Origin: Pseudomonas viridiflava
GTDB taxonomy: Bacteria; Pseudomonadota; Gammaproteobacteria; Pseudomonadales; Pseudomonadaceae
Length of the DNA: 64,000 bases
Direction: 5' to 3'
NCBI GenBank assembly: GCA_900596015.1
Contig: UVIF01000020.1
Coordinates: 1 to 64,000 of the forward strand
This document shows positions 9,161 to 17,467 of this stretch, piece by piece; position 1 is the first letter of the stretch, and every line of letters begins with the position of its first letter. The position numbers and the translations under genes were made by a program. Under the pieces are notes generated by a model. The model made no database searches and had not been told where the DNA came from. It saw nothing but the letters and a program-made list of their open reading frames with translations.

Positions 9161-9763
9161 CTACTTGAGCAGGGCTTTGTTCAGCTCGGCCAACGGAAAG
9201 CAGGCGGTCAACTGTTCACGCTCCAGATACCGGGAGAAATGCTCCAGGTTGCGCTTGATCAAGCGCTTCGACAAAGGCCCGCGGGTGAAACTCATGTCGG
9301 CCATGTCGATCAGGCCCAACTCCCCTTCGGGGGTGACGATGACATTGCCCAGGTGCAGCGAGCGGAAATACACCCCTGAGCGATGCAACCGGCGAATCAT
9401 GGCGATCAGCGGTTCCAGGCTCTGTTGCCAGGTAAAGTTGGCGGTGTCCATCAACTGGCGCAGATTCCTGCCTGGCAGCGGTTCGTACAACACCGCCGTC
9501 ATCCCGGGCTTGTCCAAACGGTAATGCTGCAGCACCTTCAAGGTCGGCACGCCCAGTTGCTGCAGGCGCTGGGCGTTGGCGATGAAACGTGCCGAATACG
9601 GGCGCAGCAGGGCCGAGGAAAACAGGCGTTTGCGGCGGAAGAGTTTCAAGATTTTGCCGTCTGCGAGCAGGTACACTTTCGCGCCATGGCTGTCGGCCTC
9701 CAACACCTTGGCGCCGGTGATCAGCGTGTCAAAAGCGGCCAGAGGAAGGCGGGTGCATTGCAT
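9161..9763 (-). CDS. Small LPS kinase-like protein (PA4998 type)
   Basis: About 200 residues from ATG at 9763, which has AAGG nine bases upstream; longer in-frame starts up to 9820 lack support. The protein kinase-like fold is visible: KILKLFRRKR (the lysine of the N-lobe), VLYEPLPGRNLRQLMD (hinge), RLHRSGVYFRSLHLGNVIV (catalytic loop with H instead of the usual D, as in several LPS kinases) and LGLIDMADMSF (the DxD/DFG-like metal site). Such proteins next to msbA in pseudomonads are thought to phosphorylate core sugars. It is the only minus-strand gene between ssg and hldE and is bracketed by two REP arrays. Substrate is unknown. Confidence 0.75.
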   Translation of the reverse strand: MQCTRLPLAAFDTLITGAKVLEADSHGAKVYLLADGKILKLFRRKRLFSSALLRPYSARFIANAQRLQQLGVPTLKVLQHYRLDKPGMTAVLYEPLPGRNLRQLMDTANFTWQQSLEPLIAMIRRLHRSGVYFRSLHLGNVIVTPEGELGLIDMADMSFTRGPLSKRLIKRNLEHFSRYLEREQLTACFPLAELNKALLK

Positions 9764-9828
9764 CGTGATAAGGCCTTGATTGAAGAGGGCGGGTGGCATG
9801 ATGCCCAAAAGCGGCGGCATGTTCTACC

Positions 9829-10140
9829 GCCAGGCCGAACCGCGGTGCGGCTTTCGCGGCCACGGACCGCTCCTACAGGGGGTCGCAGTGGACCTGTGGG
9901 AGCGGGCTCTGCCCGCGAAACAGGCGCTGCGGTGTGACAGACGAACCGCGGTGCGGCTTTCGCGGCCACGGACCGCTCCTACAGGGGGTTGCAGTGGACC
10001 TGTGGGAGCGGGCTCTGCCCGCGAAACAGGCGCTGCGGTGTAGCAGACGAACCGCGGTGCGGCTTTCGCGGCCACGGACCGCTCCTACAGGGGGTCGCAG
10101 TGGACCTGTGGGAGCGGGCTCTGCCCGCGAAGGGCGCGAC
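9829..10140. repeat. Second REP-pair array, about three 106-bp units
   Basis: Units starting GAACCGCGGTGCGGCTTTCG at 9837, 9943 and 10049 give an exact 106-bp period. Each holds a B-type palindrome (TTTCGCGGCCACGGACCGC) and an A-type palindrome (GGGAGCGGGCTCTGCCCGCG). The units differ from the 8577 array by consistent bases (GGACCGCTCC for GGCCGCTCC), so the two arrays expanded independently. The remaining 80 bp to msbA is its upstream region. Confidence 0.9.
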
Positions 10141-10220
10141 TGGGTCTTGCTGAGGCACTGCAATCCCCCATCCGCCCCCTGTGATAAAATTTCCGTTCTA
10201 CGCCAACAGTGAGTTAGACG

Positions 10221-12029
10221 ATGAGTGATTCACCGCGCCAAGCGGAACAGGATTCAAGCCTGAAAATCTATTTGCGACTGCTCGGCTACGTTCGCCCCTA
10301 CGTGGGCATGTTCCTGATCAGTATCATAGGTTTCGTGATCTTCGCCTCGACCCAGCCCATGCTGGCCGGCATCCTCAAGTACTTCGTCGATGGCCTGAGC
10401 AATCCCGAAGCGGTCCTGTTCCCCAACGTGCCCTACCTGCGCGACCTGCAGCTGCTGCAGGCGGTGCCGATCCTGATCGTGCTGATTGCCGCCTGGCAGG
10501 GTCTGGGCTCCTACCTGGGCAACTACTTCCTGGCCAAGGTATCGCTGGGCCTGGTTCACGACCTGCGGGTTGAGCTGTTCAACAAGTTGCTGGTGCTGCC
10601 CAACCGCTACTTCGACACGCACAACTCCGGCCACCTGATCTCACGCATCACCTTCAACGTGACCATGGTGACCGGCGCCGCGACCGATGCCATCAAGGTG
10701 GTGATCCGCGAAGGCCTGACGGTCGTGTTCCTGTTCATCTACCTGATCTGGATGAACTGGCAACTGACCCTGGTGATGCTCGCCATTCTGCCTTTGATTG
10801 CGGTCATGGTCGGTAGCACCAGCAAGAAATTTCGCAAGCAGAGCAAGAAGATTCAGGTCGCCATGGGCGACGTGACCCACGTGGCGTCCGAGACCATCCA
10901 GGGCTACCGGGTGGTACGCAGCTTCGGCGGTGAAGGCTACGAGCAGACCCGTTTCGCCAAGGCCAGCCAGGGCAACACCGACAAGCAACTGCGCATGACC
11001 AAGACCGGCGCGATCTACACACCGATGTTGCAGCTGGTGATCTACACCGCCATGGCCGTGCTGATGTTCCTGGTGCTGTACATGCGTGGCGATGCCACGG
11101 CCGGCGATCTGGTGGCCTACATCACCGCAGCCGGTTTGCTGCCCAAGCCGATCCGCCAGCTGTCGGAAGTCAGCTCCACGGTGCAGAAGGGCGTGGCCGG
11201 CGCCGAAAGCATCTTCGAGCAGCTGGACGTCGCCCCCGAGCTGGACACCGGCACGGTGGAGCGCGAGCGCGTTGGCGGTTCGCTGGAAGTGCGCAACCTG
11301 AATTTCACCTACCCCGGCACCGATCGCCAGGTACTCAGCGATATCAACTTCACCGCCAAGCCTGGGCAGATGATTGCGCTTGTGGGGCGTTCGGGCAGTG
11401 GCAAGTCGACCCTGGCCGGGTTGATTCCACGCTTCTATCACCACAACCAAGGCGAAGTGTTGCTCGATGGCGTGGAGATTGCCGACTACCAACTGCGCAA
11501 TCTGCGTCGGCACATCGCGCTGGTGACTCAGAGCGTGACACTGTTCAACGACAGTGTGGCCAATAACATTGCCTACGGTGACCTCGCCGGCGCGCCGCGC
11601 GAAGACGTGGTGGCGGCGGCAGCCGATGCCTATGCCAAGGAGTTCATCGACCGTCTGCCCGAAGGTTTCGACACGCAGGTGGGCGAGAACGGCGTGCTGT
11701 TGTCCGGTGGCCAGCGCCAGCGCCTGGCGATTGCCCGGGCATTGCTCAAGAATGCCCCCGTGCTGATTCTGGATGAGGCGACGTCGGCGCTGGATACCGA
11801 GTCGGAGCGGCATATCCAGGCTGCGCTGGACCATGTGATGAAGGGACGGACCACCTTGGTGATCGCCCACCGACTGTCGACCATCGAGAAGGCCGACCAG
11901 ATTCTGGTGATGGACCAGGGCCGTATCGTCGAGCGCGGCACCCACGCGCAGTTGCTGGCGCAGAACGGCTATTACGCCAGGCTGCACGCCATGGGCCTGG
12001 ACGAACCTGCGAAAACCGACATCACCTGA
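10221..12029 (+). CDS. msbA: Lipid A export ATP-binding/permease protein MsbA
   Basis: 602-residue half-size ABC exporter that flips lipid A-core across the inner membrane. The N-terminal domain has about six membrane spans (for example 29-50, 80-100, 165-190, 270-295). The nucleotide-binding domain carries Walker A GRSGSGKST (near 389), Q-loop VTQSVTLF, signature LSGGQRQR (near 494), Walker B VLILDEATSALD (near 513) and the switch histidine in VIAHRLST. Length and order match the family. It lies between REP arrays, upstream of hldE; the flanking arrays may act as stabilisers or stoppers of the transcript. Confidence 0.96.
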   Translation: MSDSPRQAEQDSSLKIYLRLLGYVRPYVGMFLISIIGFVIFASTQPMLAGILKYFVDGLSNPEAVLFPNVPYLRDLQLLQAVPILIVLIAAWQGLGSYLGNYFLAKVSLGLVHDLRVELFNKLLVLPNRYFDTHNSGHLISRITFNVTMVTGAATDAIKVVIREGLTVVFLFIYLIWMNWQLTLVMLAILPLIAVMVGSTSKKFRKQSKKIQVAMGDVTHVASETIQGYRVVRSFGGEGYEQTRFAKASQGNTDKQLRMTKTGAIYTPMLQLVIYTAMAVLMFLVLYMRGDATAGDLVAYITAAGLLPKPIRQLSEVSSTVQKGVAGAESIFEQLDVAPELDTGTVERERVGGSLEVRNLNFTYPGTDRQVLSDINFTAKPGQMIALVGRSGSGKSTLAGLIPRFYHHNQGEVLLDGVEIADYQLRNLRRHIALVTQSVTLFNDSVANNIAYGDLAGAPREDVVAAAADAYAKEFIDRLPEGFDTQVGENGVLLSGGQRQRLAIARALLKNAPVLILDEATSALDTESERHIQAALDHVMKGRTTLVIAHRLSTIEKADQILVMDQGRIVERGTHAQLLAQNGYYARLHAMGLDEPAKTDIT

Positions 12030-12050
12030 GTGCCCCGTAATTGCGGCCCC

Positions 12051-12246
12051 CTGTAGGAGCGGTCATCGGCCGCGAATGGGCGGCGCTGTGTATCAGGCAT
12101 ACCGCGGCGCACCCTTCGCGGCCACTGGCCGCTCCTACACGGGATCACCGCTCGCATTTAGGAGCGGTCATCGGCCGCGAATCAGACGACGCGGTGTATC
12201 AGGCATACCGCGGCGCACCCTTCGCGGCCACTGGCCGCTCCTACAG
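12051..12246. repeat. REP array between msbA and hldE, two units
   Basis: Two 105-bp units begin TAGGAGCGGTCATCGGCCGC at 12054 and 12159, each followed by a convergent copy TTCGCGGCCACTGGCCGCTC. This is a different subtype (TCATCGGCC against CAGTGGCC) from the arrays at 8577 and 9829. It fills most of the 307-bp gap; the last 90 bp before hldE should hold its promoter, though I see no strong consensus. Confidence 0.88.
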
Positions 12247-12336
12247 GGGATCATTGCTCCCGAGGTGGGGTGGGGGTCCTATCGGGTGCTTGCGTGTTAA
12301 TATCGCCGCCCTGTTCATTTTGTATGTGGGTTGCCC

Positions 12337-13758
12337 ATGAAGTTATCCATGCCGCGATTCGAGTCGGCCCCTGTATTGGTGGTCGGCGATGTCATGCTCG
12401 ACCGTTACTGGCATGGCGGTACTTCGCGCATCTCTCCGGAAGCACCGGTGCCAGTGGTCAAGGTCGAACAGATCGAGGATCGGCCCGGTGGTGCCGCCAA
12501 CGTTGCGTTGAACATCGCCGCCCTGGGTGCGCCGGCTTCTCTGGTGGGCGTGACCGGTACCGACGAGGCCGCCGACAGCTTGGGCAACAGCCTGCAGGCT
12601 GCTGGCGTCACAGCGGTGTTCCAGCGCATTGCCCATCAGCCGACCATCGTCAAGCTGCGGGTCATGAGCCGCCATCAACAACTGTTGCGCATCGACTTCG
12701 AAGAAGCGTTCGCAACCGACCCGGTAGCGCTGGGCAACGAAGTCGAAGCGCTGCTCGAAGGCGTCAAGGTGCTGGTGCTGTCGGACTATGGCAAGGGCGC
12801 GCTGAAGAACCACCAGGCGCTGATTCAGGCGGCGCGGGCGCGCAATATTCCCGTGCTGGCCGATCCCAAGGGCAAGGATTTCTCGATCTATCGAGGCGCC
12901 AGCCTGATCACGCCCAACCTCAGCGAATTCGAAACCATCGTCGGCGGTTGCGCCGATGAGGCAGACCTGGTGGCCAAAGGCGCCGCGCTGATGAGCGAGC
13001 TGGATCTGGGCGCACTGCTGGTGACCCGTGGCGAGCACGGCATGACCCTGTTGCGCCCTGATCATCCGGCCCTGCACCTGCCTGCGCGAGCCCGTGAGGT
13101 GTTCGACGTGACCGGCGCCGGCGACACGGTGATCTCTACCCTGGCAGCGGCCATCGCCGCCGGCGAAGAGTTGCCCCACGCAGTGGCCCTGGCCAACCTG
13201 GCGGCGGGCATCGTGGTCGGTAAGCTGGGTACGGCGGCGATCAGCGCGCCCGAGCTACGCCGCGCCATCCAGCGCGAGGAAGGTTCGGAACGCGGCGTGT
13301 TGAGCCTCGAGCAGTTGCTGCTGGCGATCGACGATGCGCGGGCGCACAACGAGCGCATCGTGTTCACCAATGGTTGTTTCGATATCCTCCATGCGGGCCA
13401 CGTGACGTATCTGGAGCAGGCTCGAGCTCAGGGTGACCGGCTGATCGTGGCGGTCAACGACGACGCTTCGGTGAGCCGTCTGAAAGGGCCTGGGCGCCCC
13501 ATCAACAGTGTCGACCGGCGCATGGCGGTGTTGGCCGGGCTGGGGGCAGTAGATTGGGTGATCAGCTTTGCCGAAGGTACACCGGAAAACCTGCTGACCC
13601 ATGTACGCCCGGACGTGCTGGTGAAAGGGGGTGATTATTCGGTGGAGCAAGTGGTGGGCGCCGATATCGTGGCCGCCTATGGCGGCACGGTAAAGGTACT
13701 GGGGCTGGTGGAAAACAGCTCGACCACTGCCATCGTCGAGAAAATCCGCAGCCGCTGA
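12337..13758 (+). CDS. hldE: Bifunctional heptose kinase/adenylyltransferase HldE
   Basis: 473 residues from ATG 12337 (a TTG two codons upstream is also in frame). The N-terminal ribokinase-like domain (about 1-315) has [14 protein letters not shown] and the anion-hole/catalytic [10 protein letters not shown] near 258; it phosphorylates D-glycero-D-manno-heptose 7-phosphate. The C-terminal cytidylyltransferase-like domain starts near 340 with [20 protein letters not shown] (HxGH signature) and forms ADP-heptose. It supplies the inner-core heptose on which the genes at 2.4-8.6 kb act. Confidence 0.96.
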   Translation: MKLSMPRFESAPVLVVGDVMLDRYWHGGTSRISPEAPVPVVKVEQIEDRPGGAANVALNIAALGAPASLVGVTGTDEAADSLGNSLQAAGVTAVFQRIAHQPTIVKLRVMSRHQQLLRIDFEEAFATDPVALGNEVEALLEGVKVLVLSDYGKGALKNHQALIQAARARNIPVLADPKGKDFSIYRGASLITPNLSEFETIVGGCADEADLVAKGAALMSELDLGALLVTRGEHGMTLLRPDHPALHLPARAREVFDVTGAGDTVISTLAAAIAAGEELPHAVALANLAAGIVVGKLGTAAISAPELRRAIQREEGSERGVLSLEQLLLAIDDARAHNERIVFTNGCFDILHAGHVTYLEQARAQGDRLIVAVNDDASVSRLKGPGRPINSVDRRMAVLAGLGAVDWVISFAEGTPENLLTHVRPDVLVKGGDYSVEQVVGADIVAAYGGTVKVLGLVENSSTTAIVEKIRSR

Positions 13759-13784
13759 TTATCCGTGTGTAACCGATGGTCCGC

Positions 13785-13924
13785 AGCGCGGCTTTCGCGG
13801 CCGATGACCGCTCCTACGGATGTGTGCAAATCCTGCGTAGGAGCGGTCATCGGCCGCGAATGGGCAGCGCGGTGCATCAGGCGGACCACAGCGCAGCTTT
13901 CGCGGCCGATGACCGCTCCCACAG
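13785..13924. repeat. Three REP palindromes downstream of hldE
   Basis: GGCTTTCGCGGCCGATGACC (13791), GTAGGAGCGGTCATCGGCCG (13837) and CAGCTTTCGCGGCCGATGAC (13895) form an alternating inverted/direct set in the convergent gap between hldE and the minus-strand gene at 13941. Any of them could fold as a transcript-end hairpin. Confidence 0.88.
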
Positions 13925-13940
13925 AGGTGGATGGCAGAGG

Positions 13941-14906
13941 TCATTTGTGCAGGCCGCTGCGCACCTTGCGTACCAATACCCGTGCCTTGACCTTGAACTT
14001 CTGCAAGCTGGTACGCGGCTTCTTCGGGATGGCCAAGCCTTTTTCCGCCACCCAGTCGCGCCAGCGCACGCGTTCCTCGCGCACCAGCCAACCTTCTTGC
14101 GCAGCGAAACTCTCGGCCAGGTAAACCCCCCGTGTGCCTGCAACGTGCAGCTTGTCCTTCTTCAGGGTGTACAACTCGGCGACCGGCTGACCGTCCTTCA
14201 GCGGGATCAGGTACAGGTCGGGCTTGCTTCGGCTCAGGCGGGTGATCAGCTCACCTTTTTCCAGGCGCTCCTCCACATGGAACAGACTCAGGCCCTTGGC
14301 CTGGGGCGGTACCTCCAGACGCAGGTCGTAGACCAATTGTAACGAGGCCGTCGGCACGTGCACGTACGCCCGGGGCCGCTCGATCAGGTTCAGGCTGCCA
14401 CAGCGCACCGGGCGCGCCGCGCCCGAACGGGTGCTCAAGCGAAAGGGCAGGGGCTCGTGATAGCGCAGCACTTGGTCATACGGCGTCGGCAGCCAGGTGT
14501 CGTTGAAACGCCCGCCCAGCCAGCCTTCCGAAGTCTCCAGCAGACACTCCTCGGCAATTTCCTGAATGGCCGTGTGCAACGGCAGGTTCACCTCATGGGC
14601 CGGCACATAGCCGGAGATCAGCTTGAGCACGACATCGCCGCGGTCTTCGCGGCGTTGGCGCACCAACACCCAATAATCGCGGCCACGCCAGTTCAAGGTC
14701 AGGCGTACCGACACGCCGAGGTTGGCCAGTTCCACGCGAAAACGTTCGCTGTCACTCACCTCGACCGGTTTGCGCCGTTCCAGGGTCTGAGCGAAATTCA
14801 GGGGCATGCCCACGGCTTCATAACTCAGGGCTTCGGGCGTGGCATCGACGACAAGGGGCAGGGTCTTGAAATTGCCAGGGTTCTTTCGTGTCAGGGTACG
14901 CGGCAT
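13941..14906 (-). CDS. Conserved protein of unknown function (PA4993 type)
   Basis: 321 residues from ATG 14906, chosen because AAGGAG lies at the right distance upstream; the open frame extends to 15098 but that part overlaps the next gene and looks non-coding. Orthologues are often labelled 'metal ABC transporter ATPase', yet no Walker A, Walker B or signature motif is present. The stretch TAIQEIAEECLLETSEGWLGG near residue 120 weakly resembles a Nudix box (REUxEE). The C-terminus is very basic (KKPRTSLQKFKVKARVLVRKV). Gene order (hldE, this gene, aldo/keto reductase, FAD oxidoreductase, SMR, waaA) is conserved with P. aeruginosa, from memory. Function unknown. Confidence 0.75.
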   Translation of the reverse strand: MPRTLTRKNPGNFKTLPLVVDATPEALSYEAVGMPLNFAQTLERRKPVEVSDSERFRVELANLGVSVRLTLNWRGRDYWVLVRQRREDRGDVVLKLISGYVPAHEVNLPLHTAIQEIAEECLLETSEGWLGGRFNDTWLPTPYDQVLRYHEPLPFRLSTRSGAARPVRCGSLNLIERPRAYVHVPTASLQLVYDLRLEVPPQAKGLSLFHVEERLEKGELITRLSRSKPDLYLIPLKDGQPVAELYTLKKDKLHVAGTRGVYLAESFAAQEGWLVREERVRWRDWVAEKGLAIPKKPRTSLQKFKVKARVLVRKVRSGLHK

Positions 14907-14947
14907 TACGGCTCCTTCTTGCGTCGGGGTCGGCCGCGTCGGCGGCG

Positions 14948-15760
14948 TCAATTCCTGAGTAGCACGGCAGCGGCTGTCGCTACGTTGTGGGACAGGTGCA
15001 GCGGATTTATCGTTCCGACAATAGCACTGGCGACCCCGGGGTGGGCGAACAGCAACTCGAAGCTTGCGCGCACCGGATCGACCCCCGGTGCCAGGCACGC
15101 ATGGCCGCTGGCCAAGGCCTTTTTCACCAGGATGGCTTTGCCGTGGCCAGCGGCGTAGTCGAGCACCGGGCGCTCGGACTGCTCGCTCAGGTTGTAGGTG
15201 ACCATGGCGCAGTCCCCGGTTTCCAAGGCCTTCAGCCCGCCCTGCACGGTTTTTCCGGAAAAGCCGAAGCCACGAATCTTGCCCTCGGCTTTCAGCGCCG
15301 CCAACGTCTGGTACACCTCGCAGCCCTCGAGAATGGCCAGATCGTTGCCGTCCGAATGCACCAGCACCAGGTCGATGAAGTCTGTTTCCAGGCGTTTCAG
15401 GCTGCGTTCCACCGAGAACCGTGTGTGCTCGGCGCTGAAATCGAAGCGTGACTGCCCGGCCTCGAACTCTTCACCGACCTTGCTGACGATGACCCACTCC
15501 TGACGCTGGCCGCGCAGCAGTGGACCCAGGCGCTCTTCGCTGATGCCATAGGCCGGTGCGGTGTCGATCAGGTTGATGCCCAGCTGACGCGCCTGGTCGA
15601 GCAACATGCGCGCCGCACTGTCGTCCGGAATGGTGAAGCCGCTGGGGTATTTCACCCCTTGGTCACGGCCCAGCTTCACCGTGCCCAAACCCAGTGGGGA
15701 GACCCGCAGGCCGGTGTCACCCAGCGGGCGGTGCAGATCGTGCAGGGTCGGCAGGCTCAT
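14948..15760 (-). CDS. Aldo/keto reductase
   Basis: 270-residue NADPH-dependent oxidoreductase of the AKR superfamily. Visible features are LGLGTVKLGRDQG at the N-terminus, the catalytic Asp and Tyr in LIDTAPAYG, the Lys in VIVSKVG, the His in LVLVHSDGND, and a C-terminal cofactor-binding segment with SAIVGTINPLHL. Its start codon overlaps the stop of the upstream FAD enzyme by four bases (15757-15760), so the two are co-translated, and they may act on related substrates. Substrate unknown. Confidence 0.9.
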   Translation of the reverse strand: MSLPTLHDLHRPLGDTGLRVSPLGLGTVKLGRDQGVKYPSGFTIPDDSAARMLLDQARQLGINLIDTAPAYGISEERLGPLLRGQRQEWVIVSKVGEEFEAGQSRFDFSAEHTRFSVERSLKRLETDFIDLVLVHSDGNDLAILEGCEVYQTLAALKAEGKIRGFGFSGKTVQGGLKALETGDCAMVTYNLSEQSERPVLDYAAGHGKAILVKKALASGHACLAPGVDPVRASFELLFAHPGVASAIVGTINPLHLSHNVATAAAVLLRN

Positions 15761-16947
15761 GGCAGCAGTTCATCCCAGACAGGTGTGGCCAGGGCCGGCT
15801 TGGGCAGTGCAGGCAGAGGCGCATGCGTGTGCGGTGAAATGCCATCGCGCTGCAAAGCACCAATGACCCGGTCGGCGAAGTCGGGTGCCAGCGCCAGCTT
15901 GGTCGGCCAGCCCACCAGCAAACCAGGTTGGTCGGCCAGAAAGGCGTTGTCCGGGCGCACCAGACCCGACTGCGCAGGCTCGGCGCGATTGACCCGCAAC
16001 GTGGCCCAGCGCATCTGGCTTTGGTCGACCCACGGCAACAACTGGGCAATTTCCTTCTGCGCGGCGGCGATCTGCTGCGCCGGTTCGCGGGCCACGCCAT
16101 CGGCCTCGGCGATCTCGCCACCCAGGTACCAGACCCACTGACCATCGGCCCCCGGATGGGTGGTGACGGTGATGCGCGGCTTCGGCCCACCGCCAAGGCA
16201 ATGGGCATACAACGGTTTCAGGTTGGCGCCCTTGGCCAGCACCATGTGCAGCGGCCGACGCTGCATGGTGGGTTGTTCGACACCCAGCGCGGTCAACAGC
16301 GCCTGGGTACCTTCGCCGGCACTGAGCACCACGCGTTGGGCACGAATCACCCGACCATCGACGATCAGGCCCGCCAGTCGACCTTGCCCCGGCCCGCCTT
16401 GGTCATACAGGGGCTCGATGCGCTCGCCGGCCAGCAGCCCATCACCGGCCAGCTCGGCCAGCCGCGCGACCAGGCTGGGCACGTCGACCACCAGTTCGGC
16501 CAGGCGGTAGACCTTGCCCTTGAAGGCGCGGTCCTGCAACGCCGGTGGCAGCTGCTCGCCCTTGACCTGATCGACCCGACCGCGCACGGCCTTGCTGGCG
16601 AAAAAGCTGGTGAGGTTGCCCGCCAGGGTGCCCGGCGACCACAGGTAGTGCGCCTCGGACAGCAGCCGCACACCGGAAAGGTCGAGTTCGCCATCACCGG
16701 CCAGCGCTTCACGCCAGCGCCGCGGCATGTCGGCAATCGCTTCGGACGCCCCGGTAAGCGCGCCGTGCAGGGCGTATTTGGCGCCGCCGTGAATGATCCC
16801 CTGGGCCTTGAACGTCTGCCCGCCGCCCAGGCGCGCGTTCTCCACCAGCACCGTCGAATAGCCCAGGGCGCGCAGCCGCGCGTTGAGCCAGAGCCCGGCG
16901 ACACCGGCGCCGACGATGACGATATCAGTGGACAGTTCAGACGGCAT
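15757..16947 (-). CDS. FAD-dependent oxidoreductase (DadA-like)
   Basis: 396 residues of the DAO family of FAD amine/hydroxy-acid oxidoreductases. The Rossmann motif VIVGAGVAGLWLNARLRALG lies at 10-29 and GGGQTFKAQGIIHGGAKY follows; a substrate domain with VWYLGGEIAEADG and a C-terminal VGWPTKLALAPDF complete the fold. No cysteine-rich or heme site is seen. It is the first gene of a two-gene unit with the aldo/keto reductase, 43 bp from the SMR gene on the same strand. Substrate not predictable. Confidence 0.88.
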   Translation of the reverse strand: MPSELSTDIVIVGAGVAGLWLNARLRALGYSTVLVENARLGGGQTFKAQGIIHGGAKYALHGALTGASEAIADMPRRWREALAGDGELDLSGVRLLSEAHYLWSPGTLAGNLTSFFASKAVRGRVDQVKGEQLPPALQDRAFKGKVYRLAELVVDVPSLVARLAELAGDGLLAGERIEPLYDQGGPGQGRLAGLIVDGRVIRAQRVVLSAGEGTQALLTALGVEQPTMQRRPLHMVLAKGANLKPLYAHCLGGGPKPRITVTTHPGADGQWVWYLGGEIAEADGVAREPAQQIAAAQKEIAQLLPWVDQSQMRWATLRVNRAEPAQSGLVRPDNAFLADQPGLLVGWPTKLALAPDFADRVIGALQRDGISPHTHAPLPALPKPALATPVWDELLP

Positions 16948-16989
16948 TGCAGACCTCGCAGGCTTGGACAGGCGGGGGAGTATACAGCC

Positions 16990-17322
16990 TCAGTGCCCGG
17001 TGGTTTTCGAGAACAGCTGGATCACCACCACGCCCAGCACGATCAGCGCCATGCCGAGCATGGCCGGCAGGTCGAGCTTCTGCCCATAGATGAACAGCGC
17101 GGCGACGCTGACCAGCACAATGCCCATGCCGGCCCAGATGGCGTAGGCGATGCCTACCGGCACGGTGCGCACTACCAGCGTCAGCATCCAGAAGGCGATG
17201 CCATAGCCGACCACTACCAGTATCAGCGGCAGCGGTGTGCTCAAGCCCTTGACCGCCTTCATGGACACGGTGGCGATCACTTCGGCGCAGATGGCGACGG
17301 CAAGAAAAACATAGGCGTTCAT
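16990..17322 (-). CDS. Small multidrug resistance (SMR/EmrE-type) transporter
   Basis: 110 residues with four membrane spans. The start at 17322 (MNAYVFLAVAICAEVIATVS) is set by GGAG upstream and by placing the essential membrane glutamate at position 14. WAGMGIVLVSVAALFIYGQ carries the conserved tryptophan of the drug-binding site, which points to the EmrE-type proton/cation antiport branch rather than guanidinium exporters. The longer frame up to 17469 is unsupported. It is divergently oriented from waaA, sharing the 145-bp gap as promoter region. Confidence 0.9.
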   Translation of the reverse strand: MNAYVFLAVAICAEVIATVSMKAVKGLSTPLPLILVVVGYGIAFWMLTLVVRTVPVGIAYAIWAGMGIVLVSVAALFIYGQKLDLPAMLGMALIVLGVVVIQLFSKTTGH

Positions 17323-17467
17323 GAGGGAGCTCCTTTTCGATGCAGGCATTCTAGGCGATGCGCGGCCACTGAGGGCTGGTCCCTTTCGAACCGTGAGCGG
17401 GCAATCGGTTCGCGCGGCGTTTGCCGATGCTTGGTCAAGCACGACGACCTGAGTACACTTCGCCGCC

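Noticed and set aside
8537..9524. Three long overlapping open frames with repeated CTCGSGLCPRTRR-type peptides
   Set aside because: They are translations of the REP array in all three frames.
8577..10140. Regularly spaced repeats that could be taken for a CRISPR array
   Set aside because: The repeats are palindromic REPs, the sequences between them are themselves repeated, not unique spacers, and no cas genes are present.
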